Origin: Gymnopus androsaceus JB14
Taxonomy: Eukaryota > Basidiomycota > Agaricomycetes > Agaricales > Omphalotaceae
DNA length: 10,496 bases
Direction: 5' to 3'
NCBI GenBank assembly: GCA_009733575.1
Contig: ML770333.1
Span: 1 to 10,496, forward strand
Below are positions 1 to 7,038 of the stretch, in pieces. The first letter of the stretch is position 1; each line of letters begins with the position of its first letter. The notes below the pieces were generated by a model, which was not told where the DNA came from, ran no database searches, and was given only the letters and a program-made list of their open reading frames with translations. The translations under genes and the position numbers were made by a program.

Positions 1-307
1 TCGTAAAAGATAATGATTCAGTCTTCTCTATGGGCATTTTAGGCTCTGCAGATTCGTTTGGCGCCATCGTACTAGTAACCACTGGGAACTTAGCACCAAT
101 GGTTGACCAAGGTATAATAGTTAGTGATCGAACACCAACTCCTTCCTATATGCAGGGCAAGGGCAAGATTTAATGTCTGGAAATTGCATAGATTTGGCAT
201 AGCAGACACCACACGATAGCCGCTAAACGCTAAACTAAAAAATAGACGTGTTGTTGATGAACTTGTACGTTGTTGATTGATCTGCAAATAGCACCAAACT
301 CAATGCC

Positions 308-315
308 TATATATA
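308..315 (+). promoter_or_regulatory. possible TATA box (TATATATA)
   Basis: An eight-base TATATATA lies 38 bases before an ATG pair (354 and 357) that could open the NACHT gene. Spacing and orientation suit a fungal core promoter. Such AT runs are common by chance and no transcription start can be seen, so this is inference. Confidence 0.25.
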
Positions 316-353
316 CTAGTATGATTTAACAGGTCGCATTCCCGAGTCCTGTC

Positions 354-444
354 ATGATGTTATTCGCGCAAAGCAACAGGTGAGCAAATTCCTGGCATTT
401 CTGTTACTTGTTCTCATAACTCATTTATAGTGAGTATTCTGCGG
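354..444 (+). other. candidate 5' exons of the NACHT gene
   Basis: A model that keeps frame is: ATG at 354, exon 354-379, donor GTGAGC at 380, acceptor TTTATAG ending at 430, a 14-nt exon 431-444, donor GTAAGC at 445, then acceptor CAG at 612-614 entering the NACHT exon at 615. It would give a short start MMLFAQSNSEYSA joined to ATDKRSEIQKW. The signals and phase agree, but very small exons can be fitted by chance. The acceptor at 595 is also good, though it would need a different first exon. Confidence 0.3.
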
Positions 445-595
445 GTAAGCATAGAGATATACGTTGAAAAGTAATAACTGAGCTGGTGATCTAGAAGTAT
501 GTTCTCCCATGCATCAGATTTCATTATCAATGGATCAATTTTTAATGTCATATGTACGTTGGAAGGCTTGCATGTCTGCTCTTCATTTTTAACAG

Positions 596-2099
596 TACTT
601 GACTTATTACTCAGCAACTGACAAGAGGAGTGAGATTCAAAAGTGGTTGAATGCGCCAAATTACTCTGAAAACTTTACAAATGCACTGAATAGCAAGACA
701 GAAGGAACATGTGAATGGATACTCCATCATGAAGGATACATCCAGTGGAAAAAGAATCCAGATATTCTGTGGATACAAGGCAAAGGTAAGCTGCAATATT
801 TTTATACTTATACATTGTTCTATAACTTTTGTTTTCCAGTGGGATGTGGAAAAACATTCTTGTTGTGAGTCCTCAAATCTACTATCTGAGGTTATGAGTA
901 GAATTAAGTATTGATAATGATTTTGGCATACAGAACCACAATTATTTCAGACCTTACCAATGCTTTTCCAGGAGCTGTTTGGTATCATTATTTTGATTCC
1001 CGTGACAACTCTAGGGCCAAATCCAGATACAATGGCTTTCTATTGTCACTTTTACAGCAGATGGGCTCTGACCGGGGGCAAATTCACCCTGTCTTACTTG
1101 ACCTATATGGCAAACACAAAAAAGGCCTTTTAGATGAACAGCCCAGCAATAAAGCCCTTGAAAAGACCCTGAGAACCATTATTGAAAACCTAAACTGGGG
1201 ATATATTGTTATAGATGCCTTGGATGAATGCAGTGAAGTGGATGATGTTCTTGAACTTCTGTCTGCTTACAAGCAGAAGTTGAATATACTCATCACCAGC
1301 CGGCATCCCGCAAGCAGTTGTGAAAATGGCTTTAATATTTTTCTTGACAATTTTGGGGCTGATTTGAGCCATGATATTGAGTTATATGTGCAGAAAAATC
1401 TAGCAAAACATAAATTTCCTACATTGCTGTATAATGAAATAATAGCTGAATTACAGCATGGAAGTCATGAACAGTAGGTATTTCACCTCTCATCAATATC
1501 TGATTCCTGAAAACTTCCATTGTGATTTTTGAAGGTTCTTCTGGGTGGCATGTCAAGTCAAAGTTCTAGAAAAATGTCACTCTTCAATAACAATCAAAGC
1601 TGCACTCAAAGCACTGCCTAAAACACTGGAGGACAGTTACAGGAAAGCATTGGAAAAAATAATCCAGGGCACTCACATGGAAGATGCATGTAAACTCCTG
1701 AGATGGTTGATTTATGCGGTAGAACCATTGTCAGTGACTCAATTTCAAGAAATAGCTGCCATAGACACAATCGCAAATCTACTTGATCCTGAAAGGCGGC
1801 TCCTAGATTTTGAGAATCATTTCTGGGAGATTTTAGATTCCATGCTGGTTAGCATTAATGAAAATAAAATTGTTCAGTTAGCTCACAGTTCTGTGAAAGA
1901 CTTCCTTACTGTGGAACTTGCACGGAGTCAATATAGTTCTTTGATTGATATCAATGAGCAACTTTCACAAGAGAAAATAGTCCATACATGTCTTGTATAC
2001 CTTTTTGGGCATATAATTGAGAAGATCATCAGCAAACTGATAATGCATAGCTTTAGCAGCATAGAGCATAGAACTATGAACTGCTATGACTGTATGTAG
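596..2099 (+). CDS. NACHT NTPase module of NLR-like protein
   Basis: Joined exons 596-785, 840-864, 934-1473 and 1535 onward read as a fungal NACHT domain. The pre-P-loop segment holds TCEWIL and LWIQGK. The P-loop is GKVGCGKT. Walker B, at 1199-1231, reads YIVIDALDEC, with the hydrophobic strand then DxxDE. LNILITSRHP at 1280-1309 is the strand with the sensor arginine. After the third junction come FFWVACQ and LPKTLEDSYRKAL, and VQLAHSSVKDFL lies at 1872-1907, all standard blocks of fungal STAND proteins. If unspliced further on, the frame runs into the element at 2027 and stops at TAG 2097-2099. The start is unresolved: no in-frame ATG exists in the first exon, so upstream exons are needed. 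The key nucleotide-binding residues are all present, so the domain itself looks intact. Confidence 0.85.
786..839 (+). other. intron 1 (54 nt), phase 1, inside the P-loop
   Basis: Donor GTAAGC, branch-like CTATAAC, pyrimidine tract and acceptor CCAG. Removal joins G785 to TG at 840-841 to make the valine codon of GKVGCGKT. Without splicing the P-loop is interrupted by a run of unrelated residues. Confidence 0.85.
840..864 (+). other. 25-nt micro-exon encoding GCGKTFL
   Basis: This very short exon carries the catalytic half of the Walker A motif, including the lysine and threonine. It lies between two well-formed introns and both junctions keep frame. Its length is not a multiple of three, so skipping it would destroy both the P-loop and the downstream frame. 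Confidence 0.8.
865..933 (+). other. intron 2 (69 nt), phase 2
   Basis: Donor GTGAGT at 865 and acceptor ATACAG ending at 933. Splicing joins TT (863-864) to A934 as a leucine codon and continues as TTIISDLTNAFPGAVWYHYFD, the usual region after the P-loop. The unspliced intron contains stops in this frame. Confidence 0.85.
1474..1534 (+). other. intron 3 (61 nt), phase 2
   Basis: Donor GTAGGT at 1474 and acceptor TTTTGAAG ending at 1534. The donor sits one base before an in-frame TAG at 1475-1477, so splicing here is needed to pass that stop. CA (1472-1473) plus G1535 makes glutamine, giving HEQFFWVACQ, which matches the expected family block. Confidence 0.8.
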
Positions 2100-2272
2100 C
2101 TATGAGTATATGACTTCCCAAATTATATTGCCTGTTGACAGATGTCATACTCTATAGCAATCCATAGCACCATAGCTCTGATAGACAGACTGCTATGGCT
2201 ATGAGTGCTATGAGTGCTGGATAGCACTATCCAGTACTATCCAGTCACCAGTTTGCTGATGTTCCCTTGCAG
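1995..2272 (+). other. possible intron spanning the 235-bp element
   Basis: A GTATAC donor at 1995 and a TTGCAG acceptor ending at 2272 could remove the element as a 278-nt intron. The join keeps phase: HTCL is followed by CMLQSMAYHMKR and stays open to the TAA at 2378. The product would still be a NACHT protein without ankyrins. It would lose the family motif SLAVYAAKY, which argues that the splice was not the ancestral state. Confidence 0.3.
2027..2261. mobile_element. 235-bp MITE-like inverted-repeat element
   Basis: It is bounded by perfect 13-bp inverted repeats, CATCAGCAAACTG at 2027-2039 and CAGTTTGCTGATG at 2249-2261. The inside is packed with direct and inverted copies of a CATAGCA / TGCTATG motif. 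The right-hand 60 bp or so match the right end of the 1,230-bp element (2199-2219 is identical to 5702-5722), and the outer CATCAGCAAA is shared, so both belong to one family. No TA duplication is visible: the flanks are AT and TT. It carries no protein gene. It splits the NACHT part from the ankyrin part and brings a TAG at 2097-2099. Confidence 0.75.
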
Positions 2273-2380
2273 TGTATGCTGCAAAGTATGGCCTATCATA
2301 TGAAAAGGATTGAATCATGGGAACATAATCCTGTCAATGAATTGGCGGAAATGATTCTGATGGATTTAACTCCAGAGTAA
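2263..2380 (+). pseudogene. NACHT-ankyrin linker, frame slip and TAA
   Basis: In one frame 2263-2289 reads SLAVYAAKY, the conserved linker block of this family, normally followed by W and a histidine. The expected continuation AYHMKRIESWEHN is found only in the next frame from 2294, so about two bases are missing near 2287-2292. The second frame then reads NPVNELAEMILMDLTPE and hits TAA at 2378-2380. Beyond the stop, FNWIRICRPDQVWRG continues the family pattern in the same frame. The TAA could come from CAA by one C-to-T change. Confidence 0.7.
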
Positions 2381-2890
2381 TTCAACTGGATCAGAATCTG
2401 TAGACCAGATCAGGTCTGGCGAGGAGTAGATCCGGGCTTAGAAACTGATAAAATACCTCCCTCACTTTATTATGCTGCCTATTTGGGACTCTTGAGCATT
2501 GCCAGGAATATAATACATTCTGGTGCAGATGTCAATGCTGAAGGCGGATTGTTTGGAAGCGCCTTACAAGCAGCAGCTTATAATGGCCATGAAGACTTGA
2601 TTAACTTACTGTTGACATATGGTACCCATGTCAATGATCAAGGTGGGACTTATGGAACTGTGCTCCAGGTGGCAGCAAGTGGTGGAAAAGCAACAGTGGT
2701 TGCCTTGCTTCTTAAATACAATGTTGATGTGAATGCTGAAGCTGAGCCCTATGGCACTGCAATCCAAGCAGCAGCATATAAGGGCTATGAAGCTATAGTA
2801 TACCTCCTTCTTGAAAGTAAGGCTAATGTAAATTTAGCAGGGGGGGCCGTATGGAGGTGCCCTTCATGCGGCAGCATACAGCGGCCATAG
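2381..2890 (+). pseudogene. ankyrin segment 1, ends in G7 frameshift
   Basis: The frame is open from after the TAA at 2380. It covers the rest of the linker (FNWIRICRPD, SLYYAAYLG) and about four ankyrin units of 33 residues with the fungal signature YGTALQAAAYxGHExIVxLLL..GADVNAxGG. At 2840-2846 there are seven G residues; after them this frame reads VWRCPSCGSIQRP and stops at 2888-2890, while the +1 frame continues the ankyrin pattern without a break. Six Gs would keep the frame. There is no in-frame ATG upstream of the repeats, so this piece is not a gene of its own. Confidence 0.75.
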
Positions 2891-4571
2891 GTCGGTAGTA
2901 GAGCTTCTGCTAGCCAGCGGAGCTGATATCAATCTCCAGGACATTAATTACGGAACTGCACTTCACAGTGCCATCTATCATGGCCATAAACCAGTTGTCA
3001 GGCTACTGTTAGACAAGGGAGCAGATGTCAATGCACAAGGCGGTGAATATGGGACTGCACTTCAAATAGCTGCATACAGAGGTCATAAAGATATAGTTCT
3101 TACTCTTCTAGAGTATGGGGCAAATAATTATGCATATGGAGGAAGATATCGAACTGCTTTTCGGGCAGCCACAGTGAATAGGCATGATTCAGTAACCAAA
3201 ATATTAGAACATCACAGAGGCAATGTGAACGTGAAGAACGGAAATGATGGTACTGCTCTTCATCAAGCAGCCCTTCATGGTGACACAGAGACAGTTCAGC
3301 TTCTCCTCAGACACGAGGCAGATGTGAACATTCAATCTGGAATTTATGGAACCGCCCTACAAGCAGCAGCATCCCAGGGACATGAGGATATAGTTCACAA
3401 TCTTCTTGGCAGTCATGTAAATGTTAATGCCCAGAGTGGTGTTTATGGAACTGCTCTTCAGGCTGCAGCAAATGGAGGATTCCATGGATTGGTTTTTTCT
3501 CTTATTAACAATAATGCAGATGTCAATGCCCGTGGTGGCAAATATGGTTCAGCTCTCCATGCTGCAGCTTACAATGGCCATATTCTGGCGGTTTTGCTCT
3601 TGCTTAGCAAAGGAGCTGATGTGGATGTTCAAGATGGCAATGGAAAAACTGCCCTCCATCTGGCAGTGTCTAATAGCCATGAGCATGTAGTCAGGCAAAT
3701 CCTCCAGCATAAATCAGATACAGATGCGAAGGGTCAGATGTATGAAGCTTCACAGGTGGAAGATTGCACAAGAGCTCTGACATATGCAACAAGCAATGGG
3801 ATTGTTGATATTTCCGAGCTTTCAATGGAAAATGGGGCAGACTTTGAGATCCCAAGTTATACTGGATACACTCCTTTGCTCACAGCTGCAGAGAATGGCT
3901 ACATGGATATTGTCTCCCTGCTTCTAGAGAATGGTGCTAATGTAAATGCACAAGCAGTGGAAGAATTGACTGCAATGAGCCAAGCAGCCCAAAATGGATT
4001 CATTGATGTTGTAAAGCTCCTTATAGTTAATAATGCAGACATTGAGATCCATGATGATGCAGGATATACTCCTTTGCTCATTGCTGCAGCAAAAGGACAT
4101 ATGAACATTGTTTCGCTGCTTCTAGAAAATGGTGCTAATGTAAATGCACAAACAGTGAATGGAGTAACTGCACTGAGTCAAGCTGCTCAAAATGGATTCA
4201 TTGATGTTGTAAAGCTCCTTATAGTCAATAATGCAGAGATTGAGATCCCTGATGATGCAGGATATACTCCTTTGCTCATTGCTGCAGAAAAAAGCCACAT
4301 GAACATTGTTTCCCTGCTTCTAGAAAATGGTGCTAATGTAAATGCACAAACAGTGAAAGGAAGAACTGCACTGAGCCAAGCAGCTCAAAATGGATTCATT
4401 GATGTGGTAAAGCTCCTTATAGTCAATAATGCAGACACTGAGATCCCTGATGATGCAGGATGTAGTCCTTTGCTCATTGCTGCAGAAAAAGGCCACATGA
4501 ACATTGTTTTCCTGCTTCTAGAAAAAGGTGCTAAAGTACATCAGCAAAACCTGGGTTTTGTCAGCAACTAG
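2847..4571 (+). CDS. ankyrin-repeat segment 2 (about 17 repeats)
   Basis: An open frame continues directly from the G7 frameshift: PYGGALHAAAYSGH, then about 17 ankyrin units. The first eight or nine are diverged 33-residue units of the YGTALQAAA type. A degenerate unit follows (about 3720-3840), then paired units GYTPLLIAA / TALSQAAQNGFIDVVKLL repeated almost exactly every 198 bp. The first in-frame ATG is only at 3738, so translation alone would drop half the array; it should be read as the 3' exon of the NACHT gene. The last ten residues (HQQNLGFVSN) and the TAG at 4569-4571 come from the inserted element, not from the ankyrin gene. Ankyrin arrays form a curved solenoid for protein binding. 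Confidence 0.8.
   Translation, partial: PYGGALHAAAYSGHRSVVELLLASGADINLQDINYGTALHSAIYHGHKPVVRLLLDKGADVNAQGGEYGTALQIAAYRGHKDIVLTLLEYGANNYAYGGRYRTAFRAATVNRHDSVTKILEHHRGNVNVKNGNDGTALHQAALHGDTETVQLLLRHEADVNIQSGIYGTALQAAASQGHEDIVHNLLGSHVNVNAQSGVYGTALQAAANGGFHGLVFSLINNNADVNARGGKYGSALHAAAYNGHILAVLLLLSKGADVDVQDGNGKTALHLAVSNSHEHVVRQILQHKSDTDAKGQMYEASQVEDCTRALTYATSNGIVDISELSMENGADFEIPSYTGYTPLLTAAENGYMDIVSLLLENGANVNAQAVEELTAMSQAAQNGFIDVVKLLIVNNADIEIHDDAGYTPLLIAAAKGHMNIVSLLLENGANVNAQTVNGVTALSQAAQNGFIDVVKLLIVNNAEIEIPDDAGYTPLLIAAEKSHMNIVSLLLENGANVNAQTVKGRTALSQAAQNGFIDVVKLLIVNNADTEIPDDAGCSPLLIAAEKGHMNIVFLLLEKGAKVHQQNLGFVSN
3864..4538 (+). repeat. 198-bp tandem repeat coding two ankyrins each
   Basis: Units start at 3864, 4062, 4260 and 4458 (the last cut at 4538), with exact 198-bp spacing and only scattered substitutions in the later copies. 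Each unit is 66 residues, two ankyrins. Changes that alter protein cluster at the loop tips, for example EEL / NGV / KGR after NAQ(A/T)V and ADIEI / AEIEI / ADTEI. High identity with a few variable positions is the known pattern of fungal NLR sensor repeats that recombine and change copy number. Confidence 0.9.
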
Positions 4572-5102
4572 TTCCTCACAACACAAGGTACCAGGTGTCA
4601 TGACTTCTGACTTAGGCAAAGACAAGAACAATGAGGAAAAGAGAAGATGATATTGAGGACTAGGAGGTATTGATGAGATTGAAGCTAAGGACTATGCTAC
4701 AGCTACAACTACTATATATACTAGTGTACAAGCCCTGGACCCAGAACCCTATGCCCTGTACATACTGTAACAATGCATGAAACTATGAAGTACAACAGTA
4801 TCAACGTCTGTAAGTGATAAGTGATTGTACATGTGTATCCAGCACCGAATGCAGCATCCTAGCATGAGGTGTGATCAAAGTGATTGAAGGATGATCAGAT
4901 GATCAAGACCTATGACCATACAAGATTGTACATGTGTCCAATGAACTATAAAGAATGAAACATGAGTAAACAACACAGCCATGCACCTAAACAAGTGTGC
5001 GCTTAAGTAAGTGCCAAGATATATGAAGACAAATAGAAGAAACAGATAAGTAATAGTCCATGTAGCATGAGGTAAGATAAAGTGTTTGTAACAGGTTTTG
5101 GT

Positions 5103-5194
5103 CATAGCAATCTATAGCACCTCATAGAGCTCATAGATACCATAATTCTGTACAGTGTTATGAGGTGCTATGAGGTGCTATGGGGTGCTATAGG
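5103..5194. repeat. CATAGCA/TGCTATG hairpin block
   Basis: The left part is CTATAGCACCTCATAGAGC and the right part is GGTGCTATGAGGTGCTATGG followed by GGTGCTATAG. The two halves are inverted copies built from a 9-10-base subrepeat and would fold into an imperfect hairpin. The same subrepeat builds 2057-2245 and 5626-5722. Confidence 0.75.
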
Positions 5195-5255
5195 TTTCAA
5201 TTATTTTGACAGCTGTCATTTCAATGATGGATTCCATGATCACTGTTGCAGGCTC

Positions 5256-5483
5256 TATAAAACCTGCGCATTGCAAAACCTTCAAGTTTGACTTCTCCTC
5301 CCACCAGCTTGTCTACTTGTGCATCAGTTCCAAGTAACTTTCAGTTCACAGCTCACTGATTCAATTAAGTTCTATGTTTCTCTAATAAGTACTATTTATT
5401 GTTAGTTAAACTGCGAGTTAAATACATGTTTATGTACTGTAGTATATAGCACTATGTGTTGTCATTTACTAGCTAGCAATAAA
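5256..5483 (+). promoter_or_regulatory. possible promoter and polyA signal in the element
   Basis: CTATAAAACC near 5253-5262 is followed by a CT-rich stretch with TCTCCTCCCACC, as in fungal core promoters. AATAAATA follows at 5478-5485. Together they could bound a short non-coding transcript of about 200 nt. There is no ORF of note between them. This rests on short motifs only. Confidence 0.2.
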
Positions 5484-5625
5484 TATTTTTTTGGTGCTCA
5501 AAGCTTGAAGTTCTCGGTGTCACAGCTTGAAAGCTTGATGTCATAGCAATGGGTAATGATATATTTGTATTGCTTGGAGAAGTTCCCATGTCATTTGCAG
5601 CAGTTCCTGGCGGATATGTTGTTTT

Positions 5626-5750
5626 TATAGCACTTCATAGCACTCCATAGCAGTCTATAGCACACTATAGTTCTGGACAGAGGGTACCCTTGCTATGGGT
5701 GCTATGAGTGCTATGAGTGCTGTACAGAACTGTCCAGTTCTGTACAGCAC
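5626..5750. repeat. CATAGCA hairpin block plus 16-bp palindrome
   Basis: The left arm (5626-5670) repeats CACTCCATAGCA-type units. The right arm (5691-5722) holds GCTATGGGTGCTATGAGTGC and its continuation. Next to it GTGCTGTACAGAACTG (5717-5732) and CAGTTCTGTACAGCAC (5735-5750) form a perfect 16-bp inverted repeat around two bases. It abuts the right TIR of the 1,230-bp element, as a similar structured stretch abuts the right end of the 235-bp element. Confidence 0.8.
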
Positions 5751-5770
5751 ACCCAGGTTTTGCTGATGTA

Positions 5771-5841
5771 AATGCACAAGCAGTGAATGGAGTGACTGCA
5801 CTGAGGCAAGTAGCCAAAAATGGATTCATTGATGTTGTAAA
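5771..5841 (+). pseudogene. cut-off continuation of the ankyrin array
   Basis: It translates as NAQAVNGVTALRQVAKNGFI then DVV, the exact continuation of the unit interrupted at 4538. Nucleotide similarity to 3942-4012 and 4140-4210 is very high and stops after GTTGTAAA at 5841. Taking out the element plus one TA would join the frames (GAKV then NAQAV). After 5841 the frame runs into unrelated sequence and the next element, stopping at TAA 5921-5923, so the original 3' end may also have been lost. Confidence 0.85.
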
Positions 5842-5860
5842 CACTCCATGGGATCCATTA

Positions 5861-6380
5861 CAGCAGATTCAAAAAACCTTGGCATGTGCATCAAACTTTT
5901 TTTCAAAAATAAACATCTTGTAAATGCCTTTAGGCATGCACTTGAGTTGGTGCTTCCCGGCCACTTTTGAGACACACAAGCACACACATCTCCGAGTCCC
6001 TAATCCCTTGTCTCTCAGTAAATTTACCGTGAAGATAGTGTTATCATAGCAGGATATGATAGATACAAGCTCATAACATCAAAACAAGACCTAATCTTAC
6101 TGTAACATGAAGCTAATTTCACTAATTGAATGGAATTGAACATTTAGCAAACATTTGCACCATAAACAGGTCCAAAACCTTTTCAGAATGGGATCCTACA
6201 GCTCCTGTAAGCTATTCATGTCCAAAATACTGTTCAAGCTTGAGTTCTCTGGATTCTGTACCATCCGGAACACCGTAGAAGAGCCCGCTGGCTTATGGGA
6301 AAGTACTGATGGCTGTGGTTACGAGATATTTATTTTTGAAAAAATTTTGATGCACATGCCAAGGTTTTCGGAATACCCTG
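5861..6380. mobile_element. 520-bp TIR element with TA duplication
   Basis: The two ends are inverted copies over about 57 bp: CAGCAGATTC at 5861 and the complement CAGGGTATTC at 6380, then a shared AACCTTGGCATGTGCATCAA core and AT-rich tail (5861-5917 against 6325-6380, about 85-90% alike by eye). TA flanks both ends (5859-5860, 6381-6382). CAG..CTG ends with TA duplication are usual for Tc1/mariner/pogo MITEs. No coding content is recognised inside. It lies only 19 bp after the end of ankyrin similarity. Confidence 0.8.
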
Positions 6381-7038
6381 TAAAACAAGTTCGTAATTAG
6401 CACCAAAAAACATTTTGTAAAAAATAGAATATTTCGAACGAATTTTCATATGAAAAAAAGCTAAGATCTCCCCTCAAAAATAAACAGGGAAAGAGCTTCA
6501 TTTTCCCTTGAAAGTGAAGGCCTTTTGCCAGCTACAGTAGCTCAATTAAACACAACTCAGCATTATTCCCTGGGATAGAAGCATCTTTTCTTTGTAATCC
6601 TAAACAACTTCCGTTTTCACCAAGGTACTTGCCCACAATCTGCAAATACCTTTGGTTAGTTCTACATGCTCAACTTTTACTGTGATGGAAAGCAAGCTGT
6701 CATCATCTGGAGTATATTGGTTGTTGAAACAGAATGTTATTGTGATGATGGAAAATGCAAATGGATTAGATCTCTGGTGTGCATTTCAGACTTGCTTAAA
6801 GTCTTGAAAGTGAGAGCCTCTTCTCTCAGGCCATTTCCACTACTTTGCACCTTGCCCTGTTATTGATGCCCTGCTCATTGCACAGGTAAGGCTTACGCAC
6901 TTTCTGGATACCCTTACCTTACAATGCTCAATGATCATTGCCAATAAGACTCTTCATTTTTGCCGGACCATCTGACTAAGTTGCGCAATTTCATCACGCT
7001 CTCTTTCAACTTGTTTAGTCAGCTAATCCAGTCAGACC
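6381..7038. other. intergenic stretch, nothing recognised
   Basis: There is no recognisable gene. A minus-strand frame is open from about 6866 down to a TAG near 6597 (about 87 codons) and a plus frame at 6666-6866 overlaps it; neither shows a known motif. CTGACTAAGTTG near 6970 is partly inverted at 7007-7022 (CAACTTGTTTAGTCAG), and AGGTAAGG / CCTTACCT form a small inverted pair near 6885-6922. These may be element remnants. Confidence 0.4.

Larger units (their letters stand above)
1..595. other. upstream region, no certain gene
   Basis: No protein family is recognised here. One plus-strand frame is open from the left edge (3) to a TAA at 171-173, about 56 codons. It has no recognisable motif and could equally be the tail of a neighbouring exon or chance. 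The minus-strand frames in 90-287 and 414-659 have no recognisable content. The 3' end of the region, a pyrimidine-rich stretch ending in AACAG at 595, resembles a splice acceptor for the NACHT gene that follows. The 5' leader and any N-terminal effector exon of that gene must lie here or off the left edge. Confidence 0.5.
4539..5768. mobile_element. 1,230-bp TIR element with TA duplication
   Basis: The perfect 18-bp terminal inverted repeats are CATCAGCAAAACCTGGGT (4539-4556) and ACCCAGGTTTTGCTGATG (5751-5768). TA lies on both sides (4537-4538 and 5769-5770). The flanking ankyrin sequence continues exactly across the insertion, GCTAAAG-TA then AATGCACAAGC, as in the other 198-bp units. That proves an insertion and fixes its ends. 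TA duplication fits the Tc1/mariner/pogo superfamily. No transposase is seen, so it is non-autonomous. Inside are two CATAGCA repeat blocks near 5103-5194 and 5626-5722, and a 16-bp palindrome next to the right end. Confidence 0.9.
596..5841 (+). pseudogene. NACHT-ankyrin NLR-type gene, disrupted
   Basis: One ancestral gene for a fungal NOD-like receptor: a NACHT NTPase switch followed by more than twenty ankyrin repeats. In this family the NACHT domain oligomerises on nucleotide exchange and the repeats sense ligand, in heterokaryon incompatibility or non-self responses; the specific role here is unknown. The order NACHT, 'AHSSVKDFL' block, 'SLAVYAAKY' linker, ankyrins is the usual one. Lesions seen: a 235-bp element at 2027-2261, a frame slip near 2287-2292, an in-frame TAA at 2378-2380, a seven-G frameshift at 2840-2846, and a 1,230-bp element at 4539-5768. 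The fragment 5771-5841 continues the last repeat. The TAA and the G7 slip could be assembly errors, but the insertions cannot. The true 3' end of the ancestral gene is not clear. Confidence 0.8.

Noticed and set aside
3..173. Plus-strand frame open from the left edge (VKDNDSVFSMGIL...)
   Set aside because: Length is near what chance allows and no family is recognised; it could be an exon of a gene to the left but cannot be supported.
90..287. Minus-strand open frame of 65 codons
   Set aside because: No recognisable motif, no start context, and it opposes the likely promoter side of the NACHT gene.
3421..3690. Second plus-strand frame inside the ankyrin region
   Set aside because: It is a shadow of the ankyrin repeats: methionine-rich from repeated GATG in the real frame.
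4875..5105. Minus-strand frame with a hydrophobic stretch (membrane-like)
   Set aside because: It lies inside the TIR element, has no family features, and AT-rich DNA often gives such stretches.
6597..6866. Minus-strand frame of about 87 codons without a stop
   Set aside because: No early ATG, no splice context and no recognisable motif; kept only as a note for the region.
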